Shown here piece by piece: positions 14,976-15,559 of a stretch of 15,559 bases of DNA (positions are counted from its first letter, which is position 1; each line of letters starts with the position of its first letter). Under the pieces are notes generated by a model. The model did no database searches and had not been told where the DNA came from. It was given only the letters and a program-made list of their open reading frames with translations. A program made the translations under genes and the position numbers. The DNA is from Legionellaceae bacterium (GTDB lineage: Bacteria; Pseudomonadota; Gammaproteobacteria; Legionellales; Legionellaceae), in contig CANNIJ010000031.1 of assembly GCA_947505025.1 (NCBI GenBank), positions 1-15,559 of the forward strand. Direction: 5' to 3'.

Positions 14976-15331
14976 TGTTTTCGCGGACTTTCAAGCTGTT
15001 TTTTATTGTCAATTCAAATGGTGTTCAACAAAGATACAAGAATCACTTTTTTTATTACACTTCCTATTAAAAGTAGTGGCGAGTGTCTATGGCGCCCGTA
15101 GGTAGGCGTAGCGAGTCATTGACATGTGATTATGAATTATACTGGTTATGGCTGGTGTCACGGCAGTTTGTGACACCAACCATAATTGCAGCGTTTTTTT
15201 GAAGCTCTTAGTATGTGTATTAGCTAAAAATCTTCAGGTGTTGCGCCACATCCCCTAAGCAGCCACATCAGTGAATCTGTGCACCTTCACGGCAGCAACG
15301 GCTCCCATACGAGGGGGGGGGGTGCGGGCTT
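14976..15331. other. Intergenic region without recognisable gene
   Basis: No convincing coding frame is seen on either strand. It holds several T runs (for example 15047-15053 and 15194-15200), a short inverted CGCC/GGCG pair (15093-15108), the long hairpin at 15146-15185, and toward its right end the change to GC-rich sequence with the G10 run at 15313-15322. It probably contains leftovers of mobile elements. Confidence 0.5.
15146..15185. repeat. Long inverted repeat, possible terminator or mobile-element end
   Basis: The left arm TTATGGCTGGTGTCAC (15146-15161) and right arm GTGACACCAACCATAA (15170-15185) are complementary over 16 positions with one mismatch, around an eight-base loop. A T7 run (15194-15200) follows after eight bases, so it could act as a plus-strand terminator, though the gap is longer than usual. 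Part of it (TGACACCAAC, 15171-15180) is the exact inverse of GTTGGTGTCA at 14931-14940, which favours a mobile-element origin. Confidence 0.6.
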
Positions 15332-15559
15332 TTATTGGCCGTTAATGCTGCTGGGGGGTCCGTACTCATGCAACGAGGGGGTATTGAGCGCACCCTTGCG
15401 TTTTGCTGGAAGTGCAATGGGTGCAGATAAGGCGGGTTCTTGTTTTGCGTCAGGCGCCGCGGTAGAGCATGGGCGGCCTGGTTCACAGTAGGCGGGTTGA
15501 GGCCTAGCGGTTTCGCTTGCGACCAAAGGCTTTGGTGGAGCAGGAGCTGCCGACGAGGC
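15332..15559 (-). CDS. Possible C-terminal end of a Pro/Ala-rich protein, partial
   Basis: On the minus strand a frame enters from the right edge and stays open for 75 codons to TAA (15334-15332). The residues are dominated by Pro, Ala and Ser (for example AAPAPPKPLVASETARPQP near the edge), ending PPSSINGQ. The segment is much richer in G+C than the rest of the window (38 of 60 bases at 15421-15480). Such sequence stays open by chance in several frames, and other frames here are also long. The composition resembles a low-complexity linker or tail, and no domain is recognised. It may be a transferred gene, a linker of a surface or effector protein, or not coding at all. Confidence 0.3.
   Translation of the reverse strand, partial: ASSAAPAPPKPLVASETARPQPAYCEPGRPCSTAAPDAKQEPALSAPIALPAKRKGALNTPSLHEYGPPSSINGQ

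Noticed and set aside
15119..15143. TTGACA followed by TATACT in the right-hand intergenic region
   Set aside because: The hexamers are only 13 bases apart, too short for sigma-70, and no gene follows on the plus strand.
15279..15491. 70-codon plus-strand frame and another minus-strand frame in the GC-rich end
   Set aside because: GC-rich sequence leaves several frames open by chance. These two have mixed composition and no recognisable domain, and the minus frame ending at 15332 is the more protein-like of the set.
1..15559. CRISPR array, rRNA genes or replication origin
   Set aside because: No regularly spaced direct repeats, rRNA-like sequence or DnaA-box cluster was seen while reading the window.

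Overview
The window reads as chromosome of a moderately AT-rich gammaproteobacterium (about 35% G+C in a 60-base hand count inside the large gene). The ribosomal-protein, Obg, Pth and YchF sequences are gammaproteobacterial in type. The two type II secretion genes form their own gspD-gspE unit, which is how the lspDE locus is arranged in Legionella. I therefore infer a Legionella-like or Coxiella-like (order Legionellales) bacterium, possibly host-associated. Genus cannot be fixed from the sequence alone.

Layout, left to right. Positions 1-112 hold the tail of a broken transposase reading frame. Positions 170-3771 (minus) are gspD-gspE, the outer-membrane secretin and the cytoplasmic ATPase of type II secretion, overlapping by an ATGA. 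Divergent from them, 3871-4815 (plus) encodes an exported DUF1460-type cysteine hydrolase. Its stop codon lies one base from the CCA end of an elongator tRNA-Met gene (4817-4893, minus). Positions 5051-10255 (plus) are one very large gene for a 1734-residue protein. Its last third is a SecA-like helicase ATPase and its first thousand residues match nothing I recognise. It has its own consensus sigma-70 promoter, and its stop codon overlaps that of obgE.

Positions 10252-11903 (minus) are the conserved rplU-rpmA-obgE operon (L21, L27, ribosome-assembly GTPase). Divergent from it, 12066-14416 (plus) is the conserved rplY-pth-ychF operon (L25, peptidyl-tRNA hydrolase, YchF ATPase). The promoters of these two operons appear to overlap, so a block of translation functions is arranged around one short control region.

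From about 14.4 kb the order breaks down. There is a frameshifted transposase relic of apparently the same family as the fragment at the left edge, then non-coding DNA with a long imperfect hairpin, and finally a GC-rich segment (38 of 60 bases in one counted line) with a ten-base G run. That segment may hold the C-terminal end of a Pro/Ala-rich protein encoded on the minus strand beyond the window.

The most unusual object is the giant SecA-like protein. It keeps the helicase motor signatures but in a protein about twice the size of SecA, with a large unknown N-terminal region and a tandem 28-residue repeat at its C-terminus. It does not look like the housekeeping translocase. Its function is unknown.
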